Source: an uncultured Candidatus Thioglobus sp.
GTDB taxonomy: Bacteria > Pseudomonadota > Gammaproteobacteria > PS1 > Pseudothioglobaceae
Assembly (NCBI GenBank): GCA_905620445.1
Contig: CAJQTP010000009.1
Span: 1-52,269, forward strand
Reading direction: 5' to 3'
DNA length: 52,269 bases
Shown piece by piece: positions 29,322-36,674 of this stretch (position 1 is the first letter of the stretch; the number at the start of each line of letters is the position of its first letter). Below the pieces are notes generated by a model. That model searched no databases. It saw only the letters and a list, made by a program, of their open reading frames with translations, and had not been told where the DNA came from. The translations under genes and the position numbers were made by a program.

Positions 29322-30815
29322 TTACTGACCAAGTTCAGCTGCCAGTTCGGCTTCAAACGCCACAAGTTCATCTTCTATCGCTTGCTCTTCTGCCTTTTGT
29401 TCTTCACTGACAGATGTGGGAGCTTTGAAGTCAATTGTTACATACTTTTTAGCAACTTTAGGGAGTAATAACTCAAAAGCAAAATTACCCTGATTCAGCA
29501 AAACCATACCATTAGTCTTTTGTGACATAGAGCTCGATAAATATAAATCGATATCTCCATCTTTATCTAGGTCTCTAAATCGAATATCCTCAATAAAATC
29601 ATTCCATTCATTACCTTCATGGGTTGGTATAAAGTCATCTGGTGCTTCAACTAAGGGAAATATTCCGTGGTCTTTAAACTTCTTGTTACCTAAGTTTTCT
29701 ATGACTTGTATTGCTGTCCCTACATATAAAACACCGGCTCTGCTGTATACAATATCTAGATCACCATCATTATCCAAATCAGCCGCTGAAACTTCAGGAA
29801 CTGAGCCCCATTTCTTTTTATGTTGAGGTAAGCGGGTATTGTTATGCTTGTTAAAATTACCCCTACCATCATTCCAAACAATACCAGTGAAGTCTATACT
29901 CTTCTCAAATTCGTGTGCTCCCAGTAATACGTCTAAATCACCATCACCATCGATATCAGCAAGCTCTAGAGCAAAAGAAAAAATACCTCCACACTTACGT
30001 TTATTTAGATAACCTGTTCCATCATTTATTAAACACCATAAAGCTGTGCCTGTTTTCCAGTTAGTTTCAGTAATAACAACGTCCATATCGCCATCATTAT
30101 CAATATCACCTGTTGCGGCCCCGTGGTTAAATACTTCAAAATTAGAGTGGCTTAGGTGTGTTTTTGATGATTCCAGCCAAGTGCCATTGGATTGGCTTAA
30201 AAAATAGCTATCCCTAAAACCGTTATGGGTACCAACTGCAGTATCAGTGATATAAAAATCAAGAATACTATCATTATTATAATCAGCAACAAGAAGCTGT
30301 CTTCCTAGTGACATTCCACTATCTTCACGTTTATCAATTAGTAGCTGAGGTACGTAAGTAAGTTTGCCTTTTGCATCACCCAAAAACAATGATGGTAATG
30401 GCTTATTCCCTTTACAAGCTCCACCACCACAAAGCCCACCAGTATCCTCCCCAGTCCACTCAACATTATTTGGATTCATAGTGCCTATATAAAGTACATC
30501 ACTGTAACCATCTTTATTGAAGTCTGCCATCTGCCACATCCTTCCAAACCAGTATAACTTTCCTGTTGGATATGGTTTTTGTGGTGGTTTAAAAAAGTCA
30601 ATATTAGGGTCATTTTCAATATCAATACCCGCTAATACTTTTGTGTTTGAACTAGAAGAAGTTGATTGCTCATTATTAGCATTGCCACAGTGGAAGACGA
30701 AATAAGTACCATCCTCAGAAATACTTTTAACTGGCTCACTGCCATCAGGACACGACCCCGCAAAGCTTTGTACTGATAAGAAGGATAAGGCTAAAAGAAG
30801 GCATAGTTTCTTCAT
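29322..30815 (-). CDS. secreted FG-GAP/VCBS repeat protein
   Basis: This 497-residue protein has a signal peptide (MKKLCLLLALSFLSVQSFAG-S). It has at least six calcium-binding-like repeats of the form D-x-D-x-D-G/D-x-x-D: DFNKDGYSD, DYNNDSILD, DIDNDGDMD, DIDGDGDLD, DLDNDGDLD and DLDKDGDID. These are typical of FG-GAP/VCBS beta-propellers found in extracellular proteins. The C-terminus is a Glu/Ala-rich helix. It is the only gene between arm-site groups A and B, so it is probably the cargo of an older element at the tRNA-His locus. A surface or adhesive role is only inferred. Confidence 0.8.
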   Translation of the reverse strand: MKKLCLLLALSFLSVQSFAGSCPDGSEPVKSISEDGTYFVFHCGNANNEQSTSSSSNTKVLAGIDIENDPNIDFFKPPQKPYPTGKLYWFGRMWQMADFNKDGYSDVLYIGTMNPNNVEWTGEDTGGLCGGGACKGNKPLPSLFLGDAKGKLTYVPQLLIDKREDSGMSLGRQLLVADYNNDSILDFYITDTAVGTHNGFRDSYFLSQSNGTWLESSKTHLSHSNFEVFNHGAATGDIDNDGDMDVVITETNWKTGTALWCLINDGTGYLNKRKCGGIFSFALELADIDGDGDLDVLLGAHEFEKSIDFTGIVWNDGRGNFNKHNNTRLPQHKKKWGSVPEVSAADLDNDGDLDIVYSRAGVLYVGTAIQVIENLGNKKFKDHGIFPLVEAPDDFIPTHEGNEWNDFIEDIRFRDLDKDGDIDLYLSSSMSQKTNGMVLLNQGNFAFELLLPKVAKKYVTIDFKAPTSVSEEQKAEEQAIEDELVAFEAELAAELGQ

Positions 30816-30862
30816 AAAACCACTATACCTAAGTAAGATTTAGTTTGAACTACTATTAGGGT

Positions 30863-30880
30863 GCACGCAAAAGGGCACGC
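30863..30880. repeat. 12-bp periodic repeats, site B (GCACGCAAAAGG type)
   Basis: Two GCACGCAAAAGG units 12 bp apart lie 60 bp from the edge of the tRNA-His fragment. Site D lies at nearly the same distance from the intact tRNA-His. The G-to-C change at the sixth base separates sites A and B from sites C and D. Confidence 0.6.
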
Positions 30881-30937
30881 AAAAGGACTTTTTGTCTTCT
30901 TTTTAGTTCAGTATTAGGCTGAGTCCCTAATAGGAGA

Positions 30938-30997
30938 TGGGGCGAGAAACGGGGCTCGAACCCGCGACAACCGGAATCACAATCCGGGGCTCTACCA
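30938..30997 (-). repeat. att-type direct repeat: perfect 60-bp copy of the tRNA-His 3' part
   Basis: These 60 bp are identical to 37777-37836, covering the tRNA-His 3' end through the start of the D loop. Imperfect similarity extends a further ~77 bp to the left (30861-30937 against 37701-37776). This is the distal attachment site expected from tyrosine-integrase insertion at the tRNA 3' end. Confidence 0.9.
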
Positions 30998-31014
30998 TCT
31001 GTTCACTTCGTTCA

Positions 31015-31042
31015 CATCCTATTTCACTGCGTGAAAAGGATG
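31015..31042. repeat. hairpin (small palindromic repeat) inside the tRNA-His fragment
   Basis: CATCCT-A-TTTCAC and GTGAAAAGGATG pair around a three-base loop with one bulge. It is adjacent to a GTTCACTTCGTTCAC direct repeat. It looks like a REP-like or miniature palindromic element. Confidence 0.6.
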
Positions 31043-31144
31043 GGCTATCCCACTATAGCAACTAAAAAGGACAATTAGTCCTACAAAACACCAATAATTG
31101 TAACATGCCGGATTGTGCTTTTCAGCGATATTTTGGAGACAAGG

Positions 31145-31162
31145 GCACGGAAAAGGGCACGG
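31145..31162. repeat. 12-bp periodic repeats, site C (GCACGGAAAAGG type)
   Basis: Two GGCACGG units lie 12 bp apart, at 31145 and 31157, inside the left end of the inner element. They match site D beside the integrase. No gene lies in the 30816-31196 gap, which holds site B, the tRNA fragment, the hairpin and this site. Confidence 0.6.
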
Positions 31163-31196
31163 ATTTTCCAAGTTGAAAGTAGGGCGGGTAGATTTT

Positions 31197-31457
31197 TCAT
31201 TTAATAACTTCTGCTTCTTGCTCTTCTAACTCCTGTTCTTCAATATCATCTAGATTGCTCTGATGAATGTCCTTGAAGAAATAGTAAGCAATCATAATCC
31301 ACATAGGTGATGTAAGTAGTAAAAATATCCAGTATGCCAATTCAAAAGGCTTTTGAACACCTGCAAATTCTAAACCAATTGCAACAATATATAGTAAGGC
31401 AATTGGAAGTAGTACTGCGGGTATGAAGATTAATATGTCTATGATTTTTTGCTTCAT
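31197..31457 (-). CDS. small membrane protein, island cargo
   Basis: This 86-residue protein has two predicted transmembrane helices (residues about 7-30 and 40-63) and a strongly acidic C-terminal tail (DDIEEQELEEQEAEVIK). I do not recognise the family. It follows the 124-residue gene by eight bases on the same strand, so the two probably form an operon inside the tRNA-His island. Confidence 0.55.
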   Translation of the reverse strand: MKQKIIDILIFIPAVLLPIALLYIVAIGLEFAGVQKPFELAYWIFLLLTSPMWIMIAYYFFKDIHQSNLDDIEEQELEEQEAEVIK

Positions 31458-31465
31458 ACTAAATA

Positions 31466-31840
31466 TTAGCCTTGAAAACTCACGGCTAAGATAGTAACAA
31501 AGAATAAAGGTACAAATACAAGCAACATCGCCTGTAAAAATGGACTTAATTTACTTGTTTCTCTGTCTTGAGTTAACACATCTGACCTCTGGTTCTTTTC
31601 TAAAGATGCTAGGTCAGACTTAAGCTTTTTTTCATTAAGTCTTTCTTCATCTATAAGAGTTTGAACTCTATATTTGATATACAGAGAATTTGCTTTACCT
31701 CCATCACCCATGCTATCAGCAATAGCTTTAGCATGTATCCCATCCCTGTACCCAATTGATTTAATCTCGTCTAGTACTTTCTTGTACAAGACCTCCTCTT
31801 CGAGTGAAGGAGCCTGATTAAATACGTCTTTAATTCCCAT
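31466..31840 (-). CDS. tail-anchored hypothetical protein, island cargo
   Basis: The 124-residue protein has a soluble N-terminal part with the segment YRDGIHAKAIADSMGDGGKANSLYIKYRVQTLIDE. This resembles a short helical motif seen at the ends of many bacterial membrane proteins. A coiled region (KKLKSDLASLEKNQR) follows, then one C-terminal transmembrane helix (LQAMLLVFVPLFFVTILAV). No function is assigned. A nine-codon ORF (MKKLLLLEL) sits just upstream and may be a signal-peptide remnant. Confidence 0.55.
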   Translation of the reverse strand: MGIKDVFNQAPSLEEEVLYKKVLDEIKSIGYRDGIHAKAIADSMGDGGKANSLYIKYRVQTLIDEERLNEKKLKSDLASLEKNQRSDVLTQDRETSKLSPFLQAMLLVFVPLFFVTILAVSFQG

Positions 31841-31963
31841 AAGCTAATTATAGCTCAAGTAGGAGTAGTTTCTTCATAATAGGATTGTATATCAACTTGG
31901 ACTAAAGTCCAAACTTCGTTTCATCTGTGAGTGAGAGTTTATTAATACTAGTAGCTACATTTT

Positions 31964-31990
31964 GGGTCCCCCTACCGCCTATCTCTATGT
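31964..31990. repeat. imperfect inverted repeat, left of the polymerase-like gene
   Basis: Read on the minus strand this is ACATAGAGATAGGCGGTAGGGGGACCC. It matches the plus strand right after the polymerase-like gene (33336-33359, ACATAGAGAGCGTAAGGAGGGGG) with gaps. The pair brackets that gene. The surrounding gap 31841-32086 shows nothing else except a short TTGGACT/AGTCCAA stem near 31896. Confidence 0.4.
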
Positions 31991-32086
31991 AAATGTATGG
32001 ATGAGGGTGCTACTAAATTAGTATTTAATAATAGTAATTAGTTTAACTTTGAACTATAATTAGTAGTACATAATTAAGTCTTTTTA

Positions 32087-33331
32087 ATGCCTAAACTTAA
32101 CCTCTTTCTTAGCTCCAATAACAGCCATATTAGCGACTCTTGTGAGCTCTTAAGAAAAGAGATTGCTCTCATTAGAAAAGAGCAAACAAAGGCGCTTAAG
32201 CTGCTCTTATGTAACCTTTGTATCCATCCCAATCAATCCATTAGAGTCTCACGAAGTAGAAATTCTTTGGGCACTAAAAGAGGTAATCCTCTAAGTGTTG
32301 GATTTGATGCTTTTAGAAAGGCTTTGGACACTTTGGAGTCAGGTGGATATATCATTCAAGATATTGGCTCCAAGCTTGAAAACAAACAAACCACCATCAT
32401 AACAACGCCCAAGCTTATTGAGTGGTTTCATGCCAATAACTGGACTGAAGATGATATCAAGGTGTTTGATGGACAGTATGTTAGGCTGAGATTGAATGAA
32501 GATAAGAGAAGTTCTATCGATTATGAAGATACTGACTACTCTAGATGGTTAAGCAGCGAGCTCGAGGAATACTCTCACCTTCTAAACAGATGTGACCTAC
32601 ATCTAATGGATGAGGATGGTAATTTAGAGAAAGAGTTTAAAAACCATTGCATTGTAAGAGCCTTTATCAAACATAAGCATCACCCTATCAACGGTGAGTT
32701 TCTATTTGGCGGACGAATGGCGCCGCCTTGGGTTAATCTTTCTAAAGAAGCAAGGAAAAGAATCATCATTAATGGTGAGCCTACTGTTGAGCTCGATAGA
32801 CCCGCGAGTCACATCAATGCGATGTATGAAGTAGTTACCGGAAAGCCCTACCAGGATGGTTATCCCTATGAGTTATTCATTAATGACAGCTTAGTCCCTA
32901 AGCACATTGTAAAGAACCTTGCTTCTTTTATGCAAGGCTCTAAAAGTCCCTTGGGAACTGCGATTTCGGTAGGTAATCATTATAAAAGAGAAGCGGCTAA
33001 ACCAGGTGCTGCTGCTAAAGATATTTTCCAGCATGAAGAATGGTTATCTTATAAGAAGAAGGTAAGCGCCTCCATCATAATTGATAAGTTCCTTACTAAG
33101 CATTCTCTAGTTAAAGACTACTATATGAGAGGTAAGCAGTATGGTGATATGATTCAGTGTTGGGAATCTGATATTGTCTTTGAAGTGGTGATTGAGCTAG
33201 TTAAAAGACGTATTCCAGTGTTGACAGTCTATGATTCATTCATTGTGCAGCTGAGCTACTTAAGTGTACTTGAGGAGCTAATGGATAATGTTAAGTTCAT
33301 TAACAGAAGGAAGCTAGTTGCTCTAGCTTAG
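32087..33331 (+). CDS. island protein with family-A polymerase palm-like motifs
   Basis: I do not know a characterised homologue of this 414-residue protein. Residues 65-115 look like a winged helix (FDAFRKALDTLESGGYIIQ...TTIITTPKLIEWF). The segment GEFLFGGRMAPPWVNL...RIIINGEPTVELDRPASHINAMYEVVTG places an Asp near 237, where family-A polymerases and T7-like RNA polymerases have motif A. KNLASFMQGSKSPLGTAISVGNHYKR fits motif B. RRIPVLTVYDSFIVQ near 382 fits motif C (normally HDSF or HDE). Two usual residues are altered: Tyr after the motif A Asp is Arg, and the motif C His is Tyr. A replication or priming role in the mobile element is inferred. Loss of activity is also possible. Confidence 0.55.
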   Translation: MPKLNLFLSSNNSHISDSCELLRKEIALIRKEQTKALKLLLCNLCIHPNQSIRVSRSRNSLGTKRGNPLSVGFDAFRKALDTLESGGYIIQDIGSKLENKQTTIITTPKLIEWFHANNWTEDDIKVFDGQYVRLRLNEDKRSSIDYEDTDYSRWLSSELEEYSHLLNRCDLHLMDEDGNLEKEFKNHCIVRAFIKHKHHPINGEFLFGGRMAPPWVNLSKEARKRIIINGEPTVELDRPASHINAMYEVVTGKPYQDGYPYELFINDSLVPKHIVKNLASFMQGSKSPLGTAISVGNHYKREAAKPGAAAKDIFQHEEWLSYKKKVSASIIIDKFLTKHSLVKDYYMRGKQYGDMIQCWESDIVFEVVIELVKRRIPVLTVYDSFIVQLSYLSVLEELMDNVKFINRRKLVALA

Positions 33332-33335
33332 GGGG

Positions 33336-33359
33336 ACATAGAGAGCGTAAGGAGGGGGT
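33336..33359. repeat. imperfect inverted repeat, right of the polymerase-like gene
   Basis: This is the partner of 31964-31990, beginning four bases after the polymerase-like gene's stop codon. The ACATAGAGA core is exact and the G-rich part is approximate. Confidence 0.4.
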
Positions 33360-33461
33360 TTCGGTCTCTGATTATTTCTAGCTCCTTTTATAGTGTTCTG
33401 CAATCTAAGTATATGGGGGAAGGATGGTAATTAAATTATCAGTCTTTTCGATTACTAAGCC

Positions 33462-36233
33462 TTAAAAACTAGTACCCGTATTAAAGCTAAAACTATTGCT
33501 ATACTTTGAAGCTTGTCCAGAACCAAAAGGCTGCTCTCTGGTGTAACTTACAGAGCTATTCCAACCAGACTCCGTTATTAGGTCTGCGCCCAGCTTTAAC
33601 TTCCAATTCTTGATTTGTTTATTAAGGTTCGCTGTATAGGTATAGGAACTAGCATCCTCATTGTTGTAATGCATCGGTGCCGATGTCTTTGATGATAATC
33701 TAGTGTACTCAAGTTTAGCATATGGGTTAATCGTTGCATTATTAACAGTAACAGTAGAGTTTATATCCATACCAACACTTAATCCAGCATCTCTAATCTC
33801 TTGTTTATTAAATGTCAGTGCAGTAGCACCGCCACTCTCACTAAAGCTGTTTAAACGAGTATTGGCTAATAACACTTTACTGTAGGGTGAGACCTTCCAG
33901 TTGCCAACGTATCTAGTGTCTTCTGGTTTAAAGGTAGTTGATAGGAACAGCTGCTTAGCCTTTCTTTTGCCTGTTAAGATATCTGAGCCATCACTGCGAA
34001 GGGTATCAAACTCAAGATGACCAAAACCAAAGACATTTTCTATTTTTGTGTTGTTGTTTAATTTAATTACATTGTAGTTCGAGAGACTATAGTTGTCTGA
34101 TTTAACATTGGTTGAGGCGGTTCCTATATCGTTATTGTTCTGTCCGATACTGAGGACAAAACCCATTAGTTCATCATCACCTACAGGCTTGTCAAAACCG
34201 AGTGAAATCGATTGAGCATCTATCTCTTGTTTAGAGGCAGTAGTCGAGGCATCGGTCTTACCAATAACAATCCTGCCCTTAGTCCACACTGACCAGTCGC
34301 CAATGACTGGTCCAAAGCTAGGGTTAAGTGAGCCTATGAGAGCCTCTCTGAGTCTTGCGGCTTCATTAATGGCAATATCATTGGCTTTTGATTCAGCATT
34401 GTCACTCACCTCATCTAAGGTAGCATTACTGCCTCCTATCATTGAGGCGGCGGTATCAACAGCGTCAATATCACGGAGTGCTGTACCGGGTAAGTTGTTC
34501 ATTATTTTATCAATAAGCGTATCGACAAAACTCAGCTTAATGCCTTGATGTGAAGTTTGATTTGAGCCTCGCTGACGATTTAACCAATTGATTCTATCAA
34601 ATGCATTGTCGATATTGAATTTTATCCATTCAGATGAGATATTACTCCAAGCTTCTATTGAGCCTATGACATCTTTTTTATCAAGGGGGGATGGTAAATT
34701 AGTAGCTACAGTTGTGAAGTTTAGAGTTGTCGAATCAGTGATTCCAGCATAGGAGTTACTCGAGTCATCATCAAAGGCGGTAGCAGCAATGGTGATGTAA
34801 TAGCCTGTTTCTCCATCCAGAGTTGTTGATGGATTAATAGTAATCTCTGTCGTACCCGTTCCAGTGACTAATGAGCCAGTAACATCGAAGGTCTCAACGG
34901 TTGAGTCATCGGATGACTTTTTAATGACAATGTTACCGCTCTCAACATCCACAGCTTCACTGAAGGTCAGCACAATATTGGCATCTACTGCTACCCCAGT
35001 TGCCCCATCAGAAGGGGAGGAGGAAGATAGGGTTGGGTCACCAACATCAGCAGTTGTAAAGTTTAGCGTTGTCGAATCAGTGATTCCAGCATAAGAAGCA
35101 CTGTCAACATCATCAAAGGCAGTAGCAGCAATGGTGATGTAATAGCCTGTTTCTCCATCCAGAGTTGTTGATGGATTAATAGTAATCTCTGTCGTACCCG
35201 CTCCAGTGACTAATGAGCCAGTAACATCGAAGGTCTCAACGGTTGAGTCATCGGATGACTTTTTAATGACAATGTTACCGCTCTCAACATCCACAGCTTC
35301 ACTGAAGGTCAGCACAATATTGGCATCTACTGCTACCCCAGTTGCCCCATCAGAAGGGGAGGAGGAAGATAGGGTTGGTGCAGTGCTGATTAATTCAAAG
35401 CCTGTAGTTAACGTATATTCGTCAATAGTATTATCATCATTACCTGAAACAAACAATTTAGTTCCATCGTTATTAAAAACTATTGCTTCAGCACCTGTAT
35501 CAAAAGAAGGAAGACTAATACTATCATTATAAGTGTTAGTAGAAATATCATACCCTGTGCTTAACTTCCAACTATGTACTTTGTCATTTTGTTGACCATG
35601 GAAAAACAATGTTGTTCCATCATCATTAAATGCCATTCCTCTAACACCAGTGTCGTAAGAAGAAACATCCAAACTATCAACGTAAGATGCAGTGGAAACA
35701 TCAAAGCCAGTGCTTAAAGTATATTCATTAATATCATTGCCAATATCACCTGAAATAAACATCTTTGTTCCATCTGTGCTAAATGTTAATCCCCTTGGCT
35801 CTGTGTCTTGAGATGAAACATCAAAACCATCTGTATAAGAGGCAGTGGAAACGTCCCAACCTGTGCTTAATGCATATTCATGAACTTGGTCACTGCCATA
35901 ACTCATAACAAACATCTTTGTTCCATTTGTGTTAAAGGCTAAACCACTTACACCAACTCCAGTTTGGCTACTAACAATAAAAGCATCTGTATAAGATGCA
36001 GTAGAAACATCCCAAGCAGTGCTCATACTGTATTCACCAACATCAAAACCTTGATAACCTGTAACAAAGAATTTAGTTCCATCACTGCTAAAGGCTATTT
36101 CTCTGGGACCTGTTTCTTGAGCAGAAACATTGTAACCATCAACAAATGACACGCCAGAAAATGCTGAGTAACTCGTAAATAGGAGTAGGAGTGTTAGTAG
36201 TTTTTTCAGAATTGAATTAAAATGAAAGTTCAA
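33462..36233 (-). CDS. autotransporter with beta-propeller-like repeats and two Ig-like domains
   Basis: This 923-residue protein has a signal peptide (ILKKLLTLLLLFTSYSAFS). Five repeats of about 49 residues (residues 29-275) follow, with consensus SSQ-TG-xx-LAF-xDGTKMFV...EY-LSTGWD, YVTN/propeller-like in character. Two near-identical Ig-like Big_5/SwmB-type domains follow (about 285-512, LSSSSPSDGATGVAVDANIVLTFSEAV), then an alpha-helical linker (about 590-640). A C-terminal outer-membrane beta-barrel has alternating strands and a terminal Phe (SFSFNTGTSF). I infer a type Va secreted adhesin or surface protein. It is cargo of the tRNA-His island. Confidence 0.82.
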   Translation of the reverse strand: MNFHFNSILKKLLTLLLLFTSYSAFSGVSFVDGYNVSAQETGPREIAFSSDGTKFFVTGYQGFDVGEYSMSTAWDVSTASYTDAFIVSSQTGVGVSGLAFNTNGTKMFVMSYGSDQVHEYALSTGWDVSTASYTDGFDVSSQDTEPRGLTFSTDGTKMFISGDIGNDINEYTLSTGFDVSTASYVDSLDVSSYDTGVRGMAFNDDGTTLFFHGQQNDKVHSWKLSTGYDISTNTYNDSISLPSFDTGAEAIVFNNDGTKLFVSGNDDNTIDEYTLTTGFELISTAPTLSSSSPSDGATGVAVDANIVLTFSEAVDVESGNIVIKKSSDDSTVETFDVTGSLVTGAGTTEITINPSTTLDGETGYYITIAATAFDDVDSASYAGITDSTTLNFTTADVGDPTLSSSSPSDGATGVAVDANIVLTFSEAVDVESGNIVIKKSSDDSTVETFDVTGSLVTGTGTTEITINPSTTLDGETGYYITIAATAFDDDSSNSYAGITDSTTLNFTTVATNLPSPLDKKDVIGSIEAWSNISSEWIKFNIDNAFDRINWLNRQRGSNQTSHQGIKLSFVDTLIDKIMNNLPGTALRDIDAVDTAASMIGGSNATLDEVSDNAESKANDIAINEAARLREALIGSLNPSFGPVIGDWSVWTKGRIVIGKTDASTTASKQEIDAQSISLGFDKPVGDDELMGFVLSIGQNNNDIGTASTNVKSDNYSLSNYNVIKLNNNTKIENVFGFGHLEFDTLRSDGSDILTGKRKAKQLFLSTTFKPEDTRYVGNWKVSPYSKVLLANTRLNSFSESGGATALTFNKQEIRDAGLSVGMDINSTVTVNNATINPYAKLEYTRLSSKTSAPMHYNNEDASSYTYTANLNKQIKNWKLKLGADLITESGWNSSVSYTREQPFGSGQASKYSNSFSFNTGTSF
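34711..35036 (-). repeat. internal tandem repeat in the autotransporter gene, copy 2 (downstream)
   Basis: This 326-bp block is nearly identical to 35053-35378 at an offset of 342 bp (114 codons). Differences cluster around 34750-34765. Each copy encodes one Ig-like domain. The near identity at DNA level indicates recent duplication or gene conversion. Confidence 0.9.
35053..35378 (-). repeat. internal tandem repeat in the autotransporter gene, copy 1 (upstream)
   Basis: This is the partner of 34711-35036. The period is in frame, so recombination between copies would add or remove exactly one Ig-like domain. Confidence 0.9.
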
Positions 36234-36336
36234 ATTTCTAGTATATACCCTTTAAACACTATGGTTAATTTTAGCTCTCTTGAATATTATTGCTTTAGTT
36301 TAAAACAATGAGTCCTCATACCTCCAAAGTCTGAAA

Positions 36337-36402
36337 CTAAATGTCACCCATCACTTTATTAATAAGGTTCGACTTATGATTAATACAGAGGTGAGAATAT
36401 CG
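36337..36402 (-). pseudogene. 3' remnant of a second tyrosine integrase gene
   Basis: The minus strand encodes RYSHLCINHKSNLINKVMGDI and a TAG stop. The intact integrase ends RYAHLCIEHKSSLINRVLGGI with TAG. The nucleotide sequences also align. Only about 22 codons survive, including the catalytic Tyr position, so this is the tail of a related integrase whose body was deleted. It is in a different frame from the McrB fragment joined to it. Confidence 0.85.
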
Positions 36403-36649
36403 CATTGTAACCTCTATTTGCTTTATCAGTGACAGATAAGTTGTAGACTGAAACCCATGGTATATCTGCCCATTGACCTCTACCCGCAGAACCCTCTACC
36501 TTATAGTCCTTTAGATTTCTTGGAAGGTTAGATTCAATAATCTTCTTACCTTCATCTCTGATTAACTGAGCAATAGGATGTTCTTTGTATATTTCAGGTC
36601 GTCCAGCTGATAGGAAGGATGAGGTTTTTTCTAGAAAATTCTTAAGCAT
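36380..36649 (-). pseudogene. truncated McrB N-terminal (DUF3578) domain
   Basis: The 89-residue ORF matches the beginning of the MrcB/DUF3578 DNA-binding domain of McrB-type restriction enzymes, with the diagnostic segment KVEGSAGRGQWADIPWVSVYNLSVTDKANRGY. The family continues for hundreds of residues, with an AAA+ GTPase part. Here the homology stops at about residue 79, and the last ten codons are an out-of-frame reading of the integrase remnant. It lies 25 bp after the intact integrase, so McrBC-like restriction was probably former cargo of that integrase's element. Confidence 0.75.
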
Positions 36650-36674
36650 AAATCAATTGTAGTTTATTCTGAAT

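Larger units (their letters stand above)
30938..31053 (-). pseudogene. tRNA-His(GTG) pseudogene interrupted in the D loop
   Basis: The 3' 60 bases equal functional tRNA-His. After the D-loop point the sequence is replaced by about 44 bp, including a 28-bp hairpin (31015-31042, CATCCT...AGGATG). Sequence resembling the tRNA 5' arm (GTGGGATAGCCC against GCGGGAATAGCTC) then resumes. An expanded D arm of this size should not fold as a tRNA. The 5' similarity is short and may be chance. Confidence 0.55.

Noticed and set aside
31926-31960. A third integrase tail remnant near the TTTATTAATACTAG sequence
   Set aside because: Only about ten bases match the integrase end and the translated frame does not follow the SLIN-V-G pattern.
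34864-35532. Two antisense ORFs with identical starts (MTNEPVTSKVSTVESSDD)
   Set aside because: They are the reverse frame of the duplicated Ig-like domains in the autotransporter gene; their identity only reflects the DNA repeat.
36380-36649. An intact 89-residue gene
   Set aside because: The domain is cut short and the last codons come from an out-of-frame integrase remnant, so it is listed as a pseudogene.
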